Assembly (NCBI RefSeq): GCF_000331025.1
Contig: NC_020055.1
Location: forward strand, 594,370 to 658,369
Source: Maridesulfovibrio hydrothermalis AM13 = DSM 14728
GTDB lineage: Bacteria; Desulfobacterota; Desulfovibrionia; Desulfovibrionales; Desulfovibrionaceae
Reading direction: 5' to 3'
DNA: 64,000 nucleotides
Positions 62,499 to 64,000 of the stretch are shown here, piece after piece. A program made the translations under genes and the position numbers. The number at the start of each line of letters is the position of its first letter. The first letter of the stretch is position 1. The notes beneath the pieces were generated by a model. It did not search any database, was not told where the DNA came from, and was given only the letters and a program-made list of their open reading frames with translations.

Positions 62499-64000
62499 AT
62501 GATTTACTGGGTTTCTCCTGAACAGATCAAAATGTGTACAAAGATTGTTTTTAAAATTTACGATCATAAAAACTCAATTATTGATGGAGATTGGGATAAA
62601 AAGGTTTGCTCTTTTGAAGAAGGAACTATGTTTTATAGCTCCTTTAAGCGCAGGCTGGCCGGAGATCCTTGGGAAGAGATTGAATATTACAAACACAACG
62701 TTGGTTTAATCGCAGAGGGCGAAATAAGGTGGGGCTGTTCAACAGCAGAGGATTTCTTGGCTCGTTGTAAAGGTCTTGATACTATTTACGACAACATTAA
62801 ACAATTTGGCTTTTGCCAAACAGATATAAATGATTTTATTTCTGTTGCGGTAGATAGGAACGGAAAATTATTGCTTTGCAATGGACGACACCGTCTTACT
62901 TTTGCAAAACTACTAAAACTTGAAGCCATTCCCATCAAAATAATCGTCCGCCACACAAAATGGGTAGAATTTTGTGAACAGGTTAAAGGGTATACCAATG
63001 TTCCAGGAAGAGGCGGGAAAATTTATGCCCCGATTGATCATCCGGAATTCACTCATTGGCCAACCCGGCACACAGGGCGCTCATCCATTATAATAGACAA
63101 CATGCTTCCATCTAGCAAAACGGTCTTGGATATTGGCACTCACTGGGGTTATTTTCCCACAATTTTGGAAAAACTTGGGAAAAAATGTGTAGGTGTAGAA
63201 TACCTTCAGGAACAACTTTTCTTTCTGTATAAACTAAAAAAAGCTAACGATGCTTCATTTGAAATTATTTCGGAAGACATTTTTGACTATATTGGAGACG
63301 GCAAAAAATTCGATTCCGTGCTTGCTTTAGCTATTTTTCATCATTTCCTTAAAACAAAACAGCTTCATTCAAAGTTAATTCATTTATTAAACTCGCTAGA
63401 AATGAAGGAAATGTTCCTACTTACTCATTCAGTCAATGAACCTCAGATGAAAGAAGCCTACATTGATTATGGGCCAGAAGAATTTGCTGAGTTTATAACA
63501 AAGCATTCTTGTCTGGATGTTTACCGTGAAATTGGAGACTTTAAGGGACGAAAACTTTATCATATATCCCAATCAAAAAATGTGGACCTCTATCCTCAGC
63601 CAATACAAGATTTCAGAATTATTTTTATCGCTTTTGTGAACGCAACTTATCCTCAGATTTTCAAAAAAGTAGACGGACAAATACGAGGCTTAAAAGCAAA
63701 CCACCCAAACAGCCACTGTATTGTTTTGGGAACTGGCAATGATTCAGTAGATACATCCGGCTACGACTTCGATTTTATTGATTTGCGTGACTTCAAAGAT
63801 GGCTATGCACAGCGAGGTATTATAGCAGCACAAATGCTAAAACGTCTTTCGCCGGATATTATCTATATGCGTTATCCCCCGGCTGACGCAGGGATTGAGT
63901 TCATTACAAGAAATTTTGACAATGTTATATTTGAGCATCAGACAATTGAACTTGATGAGTTGTGTGTAACAAATACGAATGCCTTTCTAAACGAGCTGGC
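62499..64000 (+). CDS. ParB-like/SAM methyltransferase multidomain protein, 3' end outside window
   Basis: The frame is open from the ATG at 62499 to the window end (over 500 residues). Residues about 90-150 include LLLCNGRHRLTFAKLLKLEAIP, the ParB/sulfiredoxin-like motif found also in sugar-biosynthesis kinases. About residues 200-290 are a class I methyltransferase, with KTVLDIGTHWGYFPTILEKLG (SAM loop) and FDSVLALAIFHHFLK. From about 365 a third region (FRIIFIAFVNATYPQI, then a LSPDIIYMRYPP segment) resembles the start of a glycosyltransferase of the GT-B kind. It follows wecB in the same direction, so it probably serves the same polysaccharide. The stop is not seen. Confidence 0.7.
   Translation, partial: MIYWVSPEQIKMCTKIVFKIYDHKNSIIDGDWDKKVCSFEEGTMFYSSFKRRLAGDPWEEIEYYKHNVGLIAEGEIRWGCSTAEDFLARCKGLDTIYDNIKQFGFCQTDINDFISVAVDRNGKLLLCNGRHRLTFAKLLKLEAIPIKIIVRHTKWVEFCEQVKGYTNVPGRGGKIYAPIDHPEFTHWPTRHTGRSSIIIDNMLPSSKTVLDIGTHWGYFPTILEKLGKKCVGVEYLQEQLFFLYKLKKANDASFEIISEDIFDYIGDGKKFDSVLALAIFHHFLKTKQLHSKLIHLLNSLEMKEMFLLTHSVNEPQMKEAYIDYGPEEFAEFITKHSCLDVYREIGDFKGRKLYHISQSKNVDLYPQPIQDFRIIFIAFVNATYPQIFKKVDGQIRGLKANHPNSHCIVLGTGNDSVDTSGYDFDFIDLRDFKDGYAQRGIIAAQMLKRLSPDIIYMRYPPADAGIEFITRNFDNVIFEHQTIELDELCVTNTNAFLNEL

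Overview
This 64 kb window looks like chromosomal DNA of a marine sulfate-reducing bacterium of the Desulfovibrionaceae, perhaps Maridesulfovibrio-like. This is inferred from the moderate GC content and the gene repertoire: many hybrid histidine kinases, a HEAT-repeat/receiver protein next to CheX, a SpoIIE-type phosphatase, a DUF1786 ASKHA protein, RocD and GlmS. No rRNA or taxonomic marker is present, so the assignment is tentative.

Region 1 (1-17.6 kb) is an accessory surface-glycan or glycoprotein-modification cluster. It begins with the stump of an RTX calcium-binding-repeat gene cut off at base 193 by a decayed IS3-family element, which is itself joined to an IS66 tnpA remnant. A methyltransferase-glycosyltransferase fusion follows on the + strand. 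Eight genes then lie on the - strand, read from 17.6 kb down to 3.5 kb: a GT2/CDP-glycerol-transferase-like fusion, a 1147-residue multidomain glycosyltransferase, a SAM methyltransferase, a DUF616/glycosyltransferase protein, an AsnB-type amidotransferase, a Methyltransf_24 protein, an FkbM methyltransferase and a radical SAM enzyme.

Region 2 (17.8-26.9 kb) is a mobile or defence-like island. Two copies of one IS3-family element, the first only a 5' fragment, flank an Hsp20/zinc-ribbon pair. After them come the C-terminal stump of a tyrosine recombinase, a hipBA toxin-antitoxin operon with a clear promoter and inverted-repeat operator, and a Fic-domain gene broken by one base in a homopolymer. 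A second, internally deleted copy of the first IS3 element and a 741-residue membrane protein of unknown function complete it. The island abuts tRNA-Leu(CAA), a plausible integration target. Nearly every mobile-element gene here carries a nonsense mutation, deletion or truncation.

Region 3 (27-60.6 kb) is ordinary core-like chromosome. It contains signalling genes (SpoIIE phosphatase plus membrane partner, a two-propeller hybrid kinase split by an in-frame TAA, a PAS hybrid kinase, HEAT-REC plus CheX, an HD-GYP protein and a Rossmann-PAS-kinase). It also contains metabolism and housekeeping genes (RocD, LOG-family protein, GlmS, RdgB, RimO, heptosyltransferase), a ClC protein and several unknowns. 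Rho-independent-type hairpins separate many of these units.

Region 4 (60.7-64 kb) starts a second polysaccharide locus. It holds a small unknown gene, a degenerate IS407-type orfA remnant ending in a perfect 23-bp inverted repeat, a UDP-GlcNAc 2-epimerase (wecB-like), and a ParB-like/methyltransferase/unknown multidomain gene that runs off the window.
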